Source: Micromonospora echinaurantiaca
GTDB taxonomy: Bacteria > Actinomycetota > Actinomycetes > Mycobacteriales > Micromonosporaceae
Length of the DNA: 64,000 nucleotides
Direction of reading: 5' to 3'
NCBI RefSeq assembly: GCF_900090235.1
Contig: NZ_LT607750.1
Span: forward strand, 5,943,001 to 6,007,000
Shown in pieces: positions 7,989 to 16,004 of the stretch. Below the pieces are notes generated by a model that was given only the letters and a program-made list of their open reading frames with translations, searched no databases and was not told the DNA's origin. The translations under genes were made by a program, and so were the position numbers. The first letter of the stretch is position 1. The number at the start of each line of letters is the position of its first letter.

Positions 7989-8684
7989 TCAGCCGCCGGT
8001 GGCCAGCAGGTGCTCGGCCAGCGCCAGGTCGAACGGGCGGGTGATCTTCAGCGCGTACTCGGAGCCGGGGACGCAGCGCACCGGCACGCCCTGCTTCTCG
8101 ACCAGGCCGGCGTCGTCGGTGAGCGGGTCGCCGGCGGCGGCGTGCGCGGCGGTCAGCACCGCGCGACGGAAGCCCTGTGGGGTCTGCACCGCCCGCAGGG
8201 CGGAGCGGTCGACGGTGCCGAGGACGACCTCGTCGGCGCCGACCTCCTTGACCGTGTCGACCACCGGGAGCACCGGGATCACCGCGTCGTGGCCGGCCCG
8301 GACCGCCGCCGCGACGGATTCCACCAGTTCGGGCGGGGTGAGCGCGCGGGCCGCGTCGTGCACCAGGACGATCTCGGGGCCGGCGGGCACCGCGGCCAGC
8401 GCGACGGCCACCGACGCCTGCCGTTCCGCGCCGCCGGGCACCACGGTCACCGGGGCGACCGGGGCGAGCAGCGCGCGGACGGCGGCCACCTCGGCGGCGG
8501 GGGCGGCCACCACAATGGTGTGCACCGACGGTGCGGCGGCCAGCCGGCGGACCGCGTGCACCAGCAGCGGCTCCCCGGCGAGCGGGCGCAACGCCTTGGG
8601 CCGGCCGGGGCCGAGGCGTACGCCGGCACCGGCCGCAGGCACGAGGACCGCGACGTCACCGCGCGGATTGAGCTGCGCGGTCAC
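7989..8684 (-). CDS. ispD: 2-C-methyl-D-erythritol 4-phosphate cytidylyltransferase
   Basis: A 231-residue nucleotidyltransferase joining CTP and methylerythritol 4-phosphate. The nucleotide-binding start [11 protein letters not shown] with P-K-A-L, the G-G-A-E-R-Q-A-S-V motif, [10 protein letters not shown] and D-T-V-K-E-V all match IspD. It starts with GTG ([10 protein letters not shown]...) 56 bp downstream of carD, the common actinobacterial carD-ispD-ispF order. The next gene on the strand, ispF, uses the product two steps later. Confidence 0.96.
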   Translation of the reverse strand: MTAQLNPRGDVAVLVPAAGAGVRLGPGRPKALRPLAGEPLLVHAVRRLAAAPSVHTIVVAAPAAEVAAVRALLAPVAPVTVVPGGAERQASVAVALAAVPAGPEIVLVHDAARALTPPELVESVAAAVRAGHDAVIPVLPVVDTVKEVGADEVVLGTVDRSALRAVQTPQGFRRAVLTAAHAAAGDPLTDDAGLVEKQGVPVRCVPGSEYALKITRPFDLALAEHLLATGG

Positions 8685-8740
8685 GTCGCGGTCCTCGGTG
8701 GTTTCTTCGCTACGAATCGGGTACGACGATGCTGTGGGGA

Positions 8741-9226
8741 CTAGGCCTCGGTGAGCACCTTGTCGAGCAGCGTCTCCGCCTCGTCCTTGGTGCTCTTCTC
8801 GGCCAGCGCGACCTCGCCGACGAGAATGTCGCGGGCCTTGGCGAGCATGCGCTTCTCACCCGCGGAAAGACCCCGCTCCCGCTCCCGGCGCCACAGGTCG
8901 CGGACGACCTCGGCGACCTTCAGCGGGTTGCCGGAGGCCAGCTTCTCCAGATTCGCCTTGTAACGCCGCGACCAGTTGGTCGGCTCCTCGGTGTGCGGAG
9001 CCCGGAGAACATCGAAGACCTTGCCCAGGCCCTCTTCGCCGACCACCTCGCGCACACCCACGATCTCGGCGTTCTCAGCGGGTACCCGGACCGTCAGGTC
9101 ACCCTGCGCGACCCTCAGGACGAGGTACTGCTTAGGCTCGCCCTTGATGACCCGAGTCTCGATTGCCTCGATGAGTGCGGCCCCGTGGTGGGGGTAAACA
9201 ACGGTCTCGCCGACACTGAAAACCAT
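8741..9226 (-). CDS. carD: CarD-like RNA polymerase-binding regulator
   Basis: A 161-residue protein starting [20 protein letters not shown], the Tudor-like RNA-polymerase-interacting domain, followed by the helical DNA-binding domain with W-S-R-R-Y-K-A-N, the [14 protein letters not shown] segment and [20 protein letters not shown]. CarD binds the beta subunit and stabilises open complexes, notably at rRNA promoters in mycobacteria. Length and spacing match the family exactly. AAAGGGG upstream of the ATG serves as ribosome site. It probably heads the carD-ispD-ispF unit. Confidence 0.97.
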   Translation of the reverse strand: MVFSVGETVVYPHHGAALIEAIETRVIKGEPKQYLVLRVAQGDLTVRVPAENAEIVGVREVVGEEGLGKVFDVLRAPHTEEPTNWSRRYKANLEKLASGNPLKVAEVVRDLWRRERERGLSAGEKRMLAKARDILVGEVALAEKSTKDEAETLLDKVLTEA

Positions 9227-9553
9227 AGGTTCGAAACCCCTTTCGCTGTGTCTAGGGTAACACGCTCAGGCACCGATGTCTCACCGCTGTCCTGACCGTT
9301 GGCGCAGCTCAGGGGCCCTGTGAGAGGTATTTCTTCAGCTTGACAGGACGTCAAACCGATGGTTTGAACACGCTCCGTGACGTACGGATGACATCCCGGT
9401 ACGAGTGACGCGAACGTCGAGATCAAGGGCTATGCGCTCGACTCATGGTATCCCGGCACGAGCCGGTGCGCCCAGTTGTAGCGGCAGGAGGCCGGGTGCG
9501 GGACGCTGGAGGACGAGCCGCTGTCCGCTCCCGAGCCGTTTCAGGGGGGTCCG
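9227..9553. promoter_or_regulatory. Divergent control region between carD and a membrane-protein gene
   Basis: This 327-bp stretch has no gene. It contains a 7-bp-arm palindrome TCAAACC-GAT-GGTTTGA at 9351-9367 and a nearby looser inverted repeat CGTAC...GTACG around 9379-9401. For carD, a weak -10-like TACCCT lies near 9260. AGGGGGG just before 9554 is the ribosome site of the plus-strand gene. I see no RNA gene or riboswitch fold here. Confidence 0.5.
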
Positions 9554-10222
9554 ATGGGCAAGCCTGACGCCGACGGCCCCGAGCTGCCCGACCTGCCCCC
9601 CGAGTGGGGCCGGGTGGTCGTCCCGGACGACGCCTCCGCGCTGGCCGACGAGGCCGCCCGGGTCCGCCGCGAGCTGCGCAGCTCCGGCCCGGCCCGTCCC
9701 GCGCTCGCCTTCCCGCTACTCGTCCTGCTGGTCGCGGTGCTCACCACGGTCGCCGGGCTGTTCGCGGTGACCTGGCCCCGGTCGTCGCGCACCGACGAGC
9801 CGACCGTCGTACCCCGTCCGACGCCCGCCGAACTGGCCGGCCGGCCGCTGCCGGCGCTGGACCTGGTCGACGCCGGTCAGTCGCCGGTGCCGCTGCGCGG
9901 CCTGCTGCCCGCGGTGATCGTCCTGGTCGACGGCTGCGCCTGCGCGGACCGCGTGGTCGAGGCGGCTGCCGCCGCGCCGACCGGGGTCACCGTGGTCACC
10001 GTCACCGGCGACCGGACGGTGGCCACCAGCCCGTCCCCCGCCCCGGGCGTCCGCCCGCTGGCCGACCCGGCCGGCGGGCTGCGCGCGTTCCTGCACCTGC
10101 CGGCCCGTCCCGGCACCGTCACCGTGCTCCTGGTGGACCGCTCCGGGGTGCTGCTGCGGGTGGTGCCGGAGGTGCACTCGGTCGAGGACTACCGGGCCGA
10201 CCTGGACCGCCTCGCCCGCTGA
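9554..10222 (+). CDS. Membrane-anchored thioredoxin-fold-like protein
   Basis: A 222-residue protein with a charged cytoplasmic N terminus, one membrane helix at about residues 50-73 (LAFPLLVLLVAVLTTVAGLF), and an extracytoplasmic domain. That domain has the order of a thioredoxin-like fold: a G-R-P-L-P-A-L-D-L-V start, an A-V-I-V-L-V-D-G-C-A-C-A-D strand-turn with a C-x-C pair in place of the usual C-x-x-C, then V-T-V-V-T-V-T-G-D and V-T-V-L-L-V-D-R-S-G-V-L-L-R-V-V. I infer a redox or redox-derived function outside the membrane. The gene stands alone, diverging from carD. Confidence 0.65.
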   Translation: MGKPDADGPELPDLPPEWGRVVVPDDASALADEAARVRRELRSSGPARPALAFPLLVLLVAVLTTVAGLFAVTWPRSSRTDEPTVVPRPTPAELAGRPLPALDLVDAGQSPVPLRGLLPAVIVLVDGCACADRVVEAAAAAPTGVTVVTVTGDRTVATSPSPAPGVRPLADPAGGLRAFLHLPARPGTVTVLLVDRSGVLLRVVPEVHSVEDYRADLDRLAR

Positions 10223-10239
10223 CCTGATCCGCCCGCGCC

Positions 10240-10334
10240 CGTGCCGGGTCCGCCCGTTGACCGGAACCCGGCGTGCCGGGTCCGCCGTTGACCGGAGCCC
10301 GCCGTGCCGGGTCCGCCCGCCGACCGGAACCGGC
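10240..10334. repeat. Three tandem copies of a ~31-bp repeat
   Basis: Units begin CGTGCCGGGTCCGCC and contain GACCGGA; they start near 10240, 10272 and 10303 with a few substitutions and one single-base length change. They fill the space between two convergent genes, so they could act as a weak terminator or simply be slippage products. Confidence 0.7.
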
Positions 10335-10363
10335 CCGCCGCGCCGGCCCGGCCGGTTCGCCGG

Positions 10364-10984
10364 TCAGGGCACCGCGACCAGTCGCGCCTCGACCCGGACC
10401 GGTTCGGCCCCGGCGGTCGACAGGGTGACCCGCAGCGGCCCGCCCCGGCTGATCGCCTGGGTGGTGACCAGCGAGCCGTCGCAGCCGCTGGTCAACGGAT
10501 CGCCGGCCCGCGCGCCGAGCACCGAGACCCGCAGTTCGCCCGGCCCGGTGCAGCGGAACTGGAGCACGTGGCGAGCGCCGTACCCGGTGGCGGTCTGCCG
10601 GGTGACCGGGCGCTCCTGGGTGAGGGTGGTCCGCTCCCGCCAGATCAGCTCGCCGGGCCGGTCGAGCCAGCCGTCGTCGTCGTACCGCCGGAAGGGCTCG
10701 ACGGCCCCGGCGCCCGGCTGCGGGTCCATCCGCATGGCGGCGCCGGTGACCGGGTCGACCCGGAAGGTCACGCTGCGCTCCGGGTCCCCCACCACCTCGA
10801 AACGCGGCGCGGGCGACGCGGGCGTCGCTGTCGGCGCCGTGGACGGCGGCCCGGTGACCGGCGCGTTCGCCCGCCACCACGAGCCACCGGCGATCAGCGC
10901 GGCGACCGCCAGGCCAGCCAGTACGGCGGCCCGCAACCGGTCGCCGGCCCGGCTGTGCGGCCGGCCGTCCGCCTCGGCGTCCAT
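10364..10984 (-). CDS. Hypothetical single-pass membrane protein
   Basis: A 206-residue protein with a short basic cytoplasmic tail, one membrane helix at about residues 18-38 (L-R-A-A-V-L-A-G-L-A-V-A-A-L-I-A-G), a Pro/Thr linker and an extracytoplasmic domain rich in beta-strand pattern with two cysteines (Q-F-R-C-T-G and T-S-G-C-D-G) that may form a disulfide. The domain ends in an immunoglobulin-like L-R-V-T-L-S-T-A-G-A-E-P-V-R-V-E-A. I do not recognise a family. An upstream in-frame start would add 44 residues overlapping the neighbouring gene and is less likely. Confidence 0.6.
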   Translation of the reverse strand: MDAEADGRPHSRAGDRLRAAVLAGLAVAALIAGGSWWRANAPVTGPPSTAPTATPASPAPRFEVVGDPERSVTFRVDPVTGAAMRMDPQPGAGAVEPFRRYDDDGWLDRPGELIWRERTTLTQERPVTRQTATGYGARHVLQFRCTGPGELRVSVLGARAGDPLTSGCDGSLVTTQAISRGGPLRVTLSTAGAEPVRVEARLVAVP

Positions 10985-11022
10985 GGGGCGAGGGTAACCG
11001 CCGCCGGCCCGGTCCGTCGCGT

Positions 11023-12075
11023 TCAGTCCCGCCGTTCGAGCAGCGCGGCGTAGAGGGTCAGGCCCGGCCCGAAGGCCAGCATCAGCACCCGTTGTGGCGG
11101 CGCCGCCGCCCGGCACAGCCGGTCCAGGATCAGCAGGACCGTCGGCGACGAGCAGTTGCCGTGCTCGTCCAGGGTGGCCCGGGACGCGGCCAACCCCGCC
11201 GGCGGTAGCGCCAGCTCCCGCTCCACCACGTTCAGGATGCGGGGCCCGCCGGGGTGCACCGCCCAGCCGTCCACCCCGGACAGGGTGGCGCCGTGCCGGC
11301 CCAGCAAATCATCGACCAGGCCCCGGACGTGGGTGGAGAGCACCTGCGGCACCTTCGGCGAGAGCCCCATCCGGAAGCCGGTGTCGGTGACGTCCCAGGT
11401 CATGTGGTCGGCGGTCGAGGTGTCGGTGACCGAGGTGACCTCGCGCACCGCGTACCCCCGGCCGTCGGGCACCACCACGGCGGCGACCGCGGCGTCCGAG
11501 AAGAGCGCGTGCGAGACGATCTGCTGGGTGTCCACCCGGGCGCTGGACGGTTGGATGTGCAGGCTGGTCAGCTCGGCGCAGAGCAGCAGCGCCGGCCGGC
11601 CGCGGGCGGTGACGAAGTCGCTCGCCGCGCCCAGCCCGGGCAGCGCCGCGTAGCAGCCCATGTGGCCGACGAACATCCGCTGGGTCTCCGGCGCCATGCC
11701 CAGGTCCCGGGCGAGCAGGATGTCCAGGCCCGGGGTGGCGTAGCCGGTGCACGAACAGACGATGAAGAGTCCGATGTCGCCGGCGGCCAGCCCGGCCGCG
11801 GTGAGCGCCCGCCCCACCGCCTCCTTGCCCAGCGGCAGCGCCTCCACCTGGTAGCGGCGCATCCGCCGTTCGGTGGGCCAGTCGGAGACGTCCTCCAGCA
11901 GCGGGTTGACCGCGGCCTGGCGGCGGGTCACCCCGGAGTGGGCGAAGATCCGCTCCGCCAGCGCCCGGGTGGTGCCGGAGAAGTGCCGGGAGAAGAACCC
12001 GGCCCACAGCTCGTCCTGCGCGGCGGACGGCGGGTGTGCCGTACCGAGACCCGCGATCACTGGCACGGCCACCAT
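11023..12075 (-). CDS. Type III polyketide synthase
   Basis: A 350-residue chalcone-synthase-fold enzyme that loads an acyl-CoA starter, extends it with malonyl-CoA units and cyclises the product, giving alkylresorcinols, pyrones or tetrahydroxynaphthalene-like compounds. The catalytic triad is in place: Cys141 in G-H-M-G-C-Y-A-A-L-P-G, His274 in W-A-V-H-P-G-G and Asn307 in E-H-G-N-C-S-S. The closing G-F/A-G-P-G-L-T motif appears as F-G-P-G-L-T. The chosen ATG (MVAVPVIAGLGTAHP) follows GAGAGGTGGAG. It is followed, in reverse order, by a flavoprotein and a methyltransferase on the same strand and a UbiA gene opposite, forming a compact biosynthetic locus. Confidence 0.93.
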   Translation of the reverse strand: MVAVPVIAGLGTAHPPSAAQDELWAGFFSRHFSGTTRALAERIFAHSGVTRRQAAVNPLLEDVSDWPTERRMRRYQVEALPLGKEAVGRALTAAGLAAGDIGLFIVCSCTGYATPGLDILLARDLGMAPETQRMFVGHMGCYAALPGLGAASDFVTARGRPALLLCAELTSLHIQPSSARVDTQQIVSHALFSDAAVAAVVVPDGRGYAVREVTSVTDTSTADHMTWDVTDTGFRMGLSPKVPQVLSTHVRGLVDDLLGRHGATLSGVDGWAVHPGGPRILNVVERELALPPAGLAASRATLDEHGNCSSPTVLLILDRLCRAAAPPQRVLMLAFGPGLTLYAALLERRD

Positions 12076-12160
12076 GCTCCACCTCTCGTCGTGGTCCCCT
12101 GCACGTCCACCATGGCGTCCCCGGTCCAGGGTGCGCGCCGGCCCGGTGAACTCCTCGTGT

Positions 12161-13327
12161 TCACCAACGAGGCGCCGACCCGTCACGGTCCGGGTCGCCG
12201 CCCAGCGCCGCGATGCCGAGCCAGTCGGCGCAGACGTCGGAGGTTGCCGGGTGCAGCGACCCGCAGCGGGCGTCCCGGTAGAGCCGCTCCAGGGGATGCC
12301 CCCGCCGGGTGGCCGAGGTGCCGGCCGCCTCCAGCATGGACGCCGCCACGTCCGCCGCGGTGGTGCCGGCGAGCAGCTTGGCCCGCCACACCCAGCGGTT
12401 GGTCTCCGCGTCGCCCGGCGCCTCGTCCACCCGGCGGGCCGCCTCCTCGACCACCAGCTGGGCCGCCGCCACCGCCGCGTCGGCCCGACCGAGCCGGGCG
12501 CGGACCGCGGGCAGGCCGGCGAGGTTGCGCGCGTTCAGGTGCTCGGCGGCCGCGTCGACCGCCGCCCGGGCCACCCCGACGTAGACCGCGGCGTAGCTGG
12601 CCACCAGCCAGTGCGGCATCAGCTGGGCGACCACCAGGGCCAACCCCTCCACCCCGCCGAGCAGCCGGTCGGCCGGCACGGTGACGTCCAGGTGCAGGTC
12701 GTGCGAGGCGGTCGCCCGCATGCCGAGCGAGTCCCAGCTCGGCTCGACGGTCAGGCCGTCGCCGGCCGGGACCAGGAACTGGGAGACCACCGCCTGGTCG
12801 GCGACGCTGCGCGCGGCCACCAGGTAGCCGTCCGCGTGCCCGGCGCCGGAGCAGAAGGTCTTGCTGCCCTTGATCCGGTAGCCGCCGTCGACCGGCTCGT
12901 AGACCGTGGCCAGCTGGGAGAGGCGGGCGCCGGCGCCCCGCTCGCTCATCGCCACCGCGTACCAGGACCCCCGGGCGGCGGCGGAGAGCAGCCGGTCGCG
13001 GGCGGCCAACGCCTCGTCCGGTACACCGAGCGCCGCGGCCAGTTCCTCGGTGACCGCGCCGAGCGCGCCGGTGACCGAAGCGTGCATGTTGAAGACCAGG
13101 GCGGTGGCGCCGTTGCCCCGGGCCAGCTCGGTGGCGACGGCCGCGTACTCGGCGAAGGTGGCCCCCAGCCCGCCCAGTTCACGGGGAACCATCAGGCCGA
13201 GCAGCCCGGCCTCCCGCAGGTCGTGGAAGTCCGCCACCGGGAACGAGCCGTCCCGGTCGTGCTCCCCCGCCCGAGCCGCGAACCGCGGCGCCAACCGCCG
13301 AGCCGTGTCCAGCGCGTGCAGCGTCAT
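12161..13327 (-). CDS. Acyl-CoA dehydrogenase-fold flavoprotein, probably a flavin-dependent monooxygenase
   Basis: A 388-residue protein with the three-domain acyl-CoA dehydrogenase architecture: L-M-V-P-R-E-L-G-G-L-G-A near residue 50, M-S-E-R-G-A-G-A-R around 127 (usually M-T-E-x-x-x-G-S-D), I-K-G-S-K-T-F-C-S-G around 152, and a C-terminal helical domain. The C-terminal site where dehydrogenases have Y-E-G with the catalytic glutamate reads A-R-C-G-S-L-H-P, with H-P-L-E-R-L-Y-R-D before it. That pattern is typical of group D flavin hydroxylases. In this locus it could hydroxylate the polyketide-derived aromatic ring. A role as a true dehydrogenase is less likely but not excluded. Confidence 0.75.
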   Translation of the reverse strand: MTLHALDTARRLAPRFAARAGEHDRDGSFPVADFHDLREAGLLGLMVPRELGGLGATFAEYAAVATELARGNGATALVFNMHASVTGALGAVTEELAAALGVPDEALAARDRLLSAAARGSWYAVAMSERGAGARLSQLATVYEPVDGGYRIKGSKTFCSGAGHADGYLVAARSVADQAVVSQFLVPAGDGLTVEPSWDSLGMRATASHDLHLDVTVPADRLLGGVEGLALVVAQLMPHWLVASYAAVYVGVARAAVDAAAEHLNARNLAGLPAVRARLGRADAAVAAAQLVVEEAARRVDEAPGDAETNRWVWRAKLLAGTTAADVAASMLEAAGTSATRRGHPLERLYRDARCGSLHPATSDVCADWLGIAALGGDPDRDGSAPRW

Positions 13328-13372
13328 ACCCGCCCCCTCCTCGGCCCAGTCCTTACCCCCGCGCGGACCGGG

Positions 13373-14122
13373 CTATCCGCTTCGTGTGCCACGCCCCTGA
13401 TAGAGCACCGCCGTCGACCAGGTCGGCACGATCCGGGGCGGCGGACCGGCGTCCGTCGCGGCCGGACGGTCACCGTGCCGCGTCCGCCGCAGCAACCAGC
13501 CCAGCAGGCCGCCGATCGCCGGCCGGACGCCGCGCAGCCGCAGCCGTACGCCGTGCCGCTCGCACTCCGCCACCAGCGCGCGGGCGTCCACGAACAACCG
13601 TGGGTCGTGGATCCCGCGCGGCACGGTGGGCAGCCGCTCGGCGATCCGGACCGCGAGCAGCCGGCTCAGCGCGGTGTCGTTGAGGGTGTCCAGCACGAGC
13701 AGGCCGCCCGGCCGGAGCAGCCGGCACGCTTCGGCCACCGCGGCCCGCCAGTCCGGCACGTGCTCCAGCAGCTCGCCGGCGGCCACCACGTCCGCGCAGC
13801 CGTCGGCCAGCGGCACCGCCGTGGCGTCCCCCTGGACCGCCGTCACCCCGTGCTCGGCGGCCTGCGCCAGGGCCGACCGGGTGAGGTCCACCCCGACGTG
13901 CCGGTAGCCCTTGCCGGCCAGGTGCGGGGCGAGCAGCCCGGCGCCGCAGCCCAGGTCGATCAGGAGCGCGCCGGGCCGGGGCGCCGGCGGTACCAGCGCC
14001 GCCCGGGCCTCGGCCAGCCAGTGCAGCATGGCGAACGCGCCGTCCGGCCGCCACCACTCGCCGGCCAGGTCGTCGTACTGGCGCGGATCGTTGCGTGGCA
14101 GGGTGCGGCCCGCGTCTCGCAT
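13373..14122 (-). CDS. SAM-dependent methyltransferase, UbiG/COQ3-like
   Basis: A 249-residue class I methyltransferase. Motif I is L-I-D-L-G-C-G-A-G-L-L near residue 70, motif II V-G-V-D-L-T-R-S, and motif post-I D-V-V-A-A-G-E-L-L-E-H-V followed by L-R-P-G-G-L-L-V-L-D-T-L-N. The start R-N-D-P-R-Q-Y-D-D-L-A-G-E-W-W resembles the UbiG opening, in which a phenolic hydroxyl of a quinone precursor is methylated. Its place between a type III PKS, a hydroxylase-like flavoprotein and UbiA suits O-methylation of a resorcinol or quinol. Start chosen at ATG 14122; a longer frame would overlap the divergent gene. Confidence 0.85.
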   Translation of the reverse strand: MRDAGRTLPRNDPRQYDDLAGEWWRPDGAFAMLHWLAEARAALVPPAPRPGALLIDLGCGAGLLAPHLAGKGYRHVGVDLTRSALAQAAEHGVTAVQGDATAVPLADGCADVVAAGELLEHVPDWRAAVAEACRLLRPGGLLVLDTLNDTALSRLLAVRIAERLPTVPRGIHDPRLFVDARALVAECERHGVRLRLRGVRPAIGGLLGWLLRRTRHGDRPAATDAGPPPRIVPTWSTAVLYQGRGTRSG

Positions 14123-14168
14123 GGCTCCGAGCGTGGCACGACTCACCGGTAACGACCAGACTTCCGTT

Positions 14169-15008
14169 ATGTCGTCGACGGTGTTAGGGCTGGTCAGGGC
14201 GAGCCATCCGGAACCGGCCGCGGCGGTCACCACAGTGGCCGGTCTGCTGGCCGTCGGGGTCGGTCACCGACCGTCCGGAGTGGTCGCCGTGGTGCTCACG
14301 GTGCTGGCCAGCCAACTCGCGGTCGGCTGGGCCAACGACGCGCTCGACGCCGCCCGGGACGCCACGGTGGGGCGTACCGACAAGCCGGTCGCCGCGGGCG
14401 CGGTCGGCCGGCGCACGGTGGCCCTGGCCGCGGCGGTGGCCGCGCTCGCCACCCCGGCGCTGGCCCTGGCCACCAACCCGCCGGCGGCGCTCTGCGCCAC
14501 CGCCGGCCTGATCTCCGCCCTGCTCTACGACTGGCCGCTGAAGTCCAGCCCGGTCTCGGTGCTGCCGTACGCGGTCTCCTTCGGGTCGCTGCCCGCCTTC
14601 GTGGTGCTGGCGCTGCCCGGCGCGCCCGCGCCGCCGGTCTGGCTGGTGGCCGCCGCGGCCTGTCTGGGCGCCGGCGCGCACTTCGCCAACGTCCTGCCCG
14701 ACTTCGCCGACGACGCCCGGACCGGGGTGCGCGGGCTGCCGCACCGGCTCGGGCCGGCCGGCAGCCGGGTGGCCGCCGCCGGGCTGCTGCTCGCGGCGAC
14801 GGCCACGCTGGTGGTCGGGCCGCCCGGCCCGCCGTCGGGGGTCGGCCTGGCCGCGGTGGCGGCCGCCGTCGTGGTGCCGCCGCTGAGCTGGTACGGCGGG
14901 CGCGCCACCGCCCGGGCCGGTGGCCGCCCGGTGGCCGCATTCCGGGCCGTCATGCTGGTGGCCCTGATCGACGTGGTGCTGCTGGTGAGCAGCGGGCGGG
15001 TGGTCTGA
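14169..15008 (+). CDS. UbiA-family prenyltransferase
   Basis: A 279-residue polytopic membrane protein with about eight hydrophobic helices. It has both Asp-rich motifs that hold Mg-prenyl diphosphate: N56-D57-x-x-D60-x-x-x-D64 and D178-x-x-D181-D182. Such enzymes attach a prenyl chain to an aromatic acceptor or to another small molecule in the membrane. It diverges from the methyltransferase with 46 bp between the starts, and so probably shares regulation with the type III PKS group. The acceptor and chain length cannot be told from sequence. Confidence 0.87.
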   Translation: MSSTVLGLVRASHPEPAAAVTTVAGLLAVGVGHRPSGVVAVVLTVLASQLAVGWANDALDAARDATVGRTDKPVAAGAVGRRTVALAAAVAALATPALALATNPPAALCATAGLISALLYDWPLKSSPVSVLPYAVSFGSLPAFVVLALPGAPAPPVWLVAAAACLGAGAHFANVLPDFADDARTGVRGLPHRLGPAGSRVAAAGLLLAATATLVVGPPGPPSGVGLAAVAAAVVVPPLSWYGGRATARAGGRPVAAFRAVMLVALIDVVLLVSSGRVV

Positions 15009-15145
15009 GGTCCCCCGGCGGGTGGCATCCCCGGGTCGGCGTGCGGGTCTCGATCAGCCCCAACTACCCTGGAGCGCGGTCTGCGCGGGCATGGCCACCG
15101 TGCGCCCGGGTAGGACCGGGTGGGATCGTGACGAGGAGGACCGAC

Positions 15146-15916
15146 GTGACGCGCTCGATCAGGGGTTCCCGGCGGGCGGCCCTGGTGCTGTCCGGGGTGG
15201 CTGCGGCGACCGGACTGCTGCTGTCCGGGTGCGGCGCCGGCCAGGTCGCCGAGACCGCCAACAAGGAGCCGTCGGTCCAGGGCGTGAACCTCAGCACCAG
15301 CAACGGTGAGTACGCCGTCCGTGGCCTGCTGGTCGAATTCCCCGGCACCGAGGGCTACCAGGCCGGCGCGAACGCGCTGCTCAACGCCGTGATCTACAAC
15401 GACTCGCGGAACCCGGTCACGGTCACCGTCAGCAGCCAGGACGCCCGCGACGTGGTGATCACCGGCGACGGCGCGGCGGCCAGCCCGGCCGCCACCCCGG
15501 CCGAGGCGGCCTCCCCGACCGCCACCCCGACCGGCACCGCCAGCCCGACCGGCACCGCCAGCCCGACCGGCACCGCCAGCCCGACCGGCACCGCCAGCCC
15601 GACCGGCACGGCCAGCCCGTTCGTGCCCCCGTCGCCGTCGGCGACCCCGTCCGTCCCGGCCGGCGGGCCGGCCCGGATCGAGATCCCGCCGCTGAGCTAC
15701 GTGCAGCTCAACTCCGAGGCGAACCGGATCCTCCAGCTGATCGGGTTGAACGAGGCGGTCCGCTCGGGGCAGAACGTCTTCGTCACCTTCGACTTCGGCA
15801 ACGGCGTCACCCTCACCGGCCCGGCGCCGGTCGCGGTGCCGCTCACCCCGGCGGCTCCCCCGTCGCCGATCATCGAGCGCGAGGGCGGCTACGAGGGCCA
15901 GGAAGGCGGGCACTGA
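15146..15916 (+). CDS. LpqE-like lipoprotein with Thr/Pro repeat linker
   Basis: A 256-residue secreted lipoprotein. The signal peptide ends in the lipobox L-L-S-G-C-G (cysteine near residue 30), so it would be anchored to the outer face of the membrane. Residues about 55-110 form a beta-rich domain (V-R-G-L-L-V-E-F-P-G); a low-complexity linker of S-P-T-G-T-A repeats follows, then a second stretch ending in a Gly-rich tail. Its place between carD-ispDF and radA matches lpqE of mycobacteria, which supports the name but not a function. GTG 15146 was chosen because GAGGAGG precedes it; ATG 15041 would add 35 residues before the signal. Confidence 0.75.
   Translation: MTRSIRGSRRAALVLSGVAAATGLLLSGCGAGQVAETANKEPSVQGVNLSTSNGEYAVRGLLVEFPGTEGYQAGANALLNAVIYNDSRNPVTVTVSSQDARDVVITGDGAAASPAATPAEAASPTATPTGTASPTGTASPTGTASPTGTASPTGTASPFVPPSPSATPSVPAGGPARIEIPPLSYVQLNSEANRILQLIGLNEAVRSGQNVFVTFDFGNGVTLTGPAPVAVPLTPAAPPSPIIEREGGYEGQEGGH
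15527..15616. repeat. Five tandem 18-bp repeats inside the lipoprotein gene
   Basis: Unit CCGACCGGCACCGCCAGC, five copies in frame with a single substitution in the last, encoding the repeated P-T-G-T-A-S linker. Near-identity at the DNA level suggests recent slippage expansion, so copy number probably varies between strains. Confidence 0.9.
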
Positions 15917-15937
15917 CCGCCCGTACCAGCACCGACG

Positions 15938-15976
15938 ACACCGTCGGCGTGGCGACCGCCACGCCGGCGGTGTTTT
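15938..15976 (+). terminator. Rho-independent terminator after the lipoprotein gene
   Basis: A 16-bp stem (ACACCGTCGGCGTGGC with GCCACGCCGGCGGTGT, one mismatch), loop GACC, then TTT. It begins 21 bp after the stop at 15916 and shortly before radA. Confidence 0.85.
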
Positions 15977-16004
15977 CGTCGTACGCGGGGACTAACGTCC
16001 CGGT

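Noticed and set aside
10240..10334. 31-bp triple repeat considered as CRISPR or origin iterons
   Set aside because: Only three touching degenerate copies, no spacers, no replication gene nearby.
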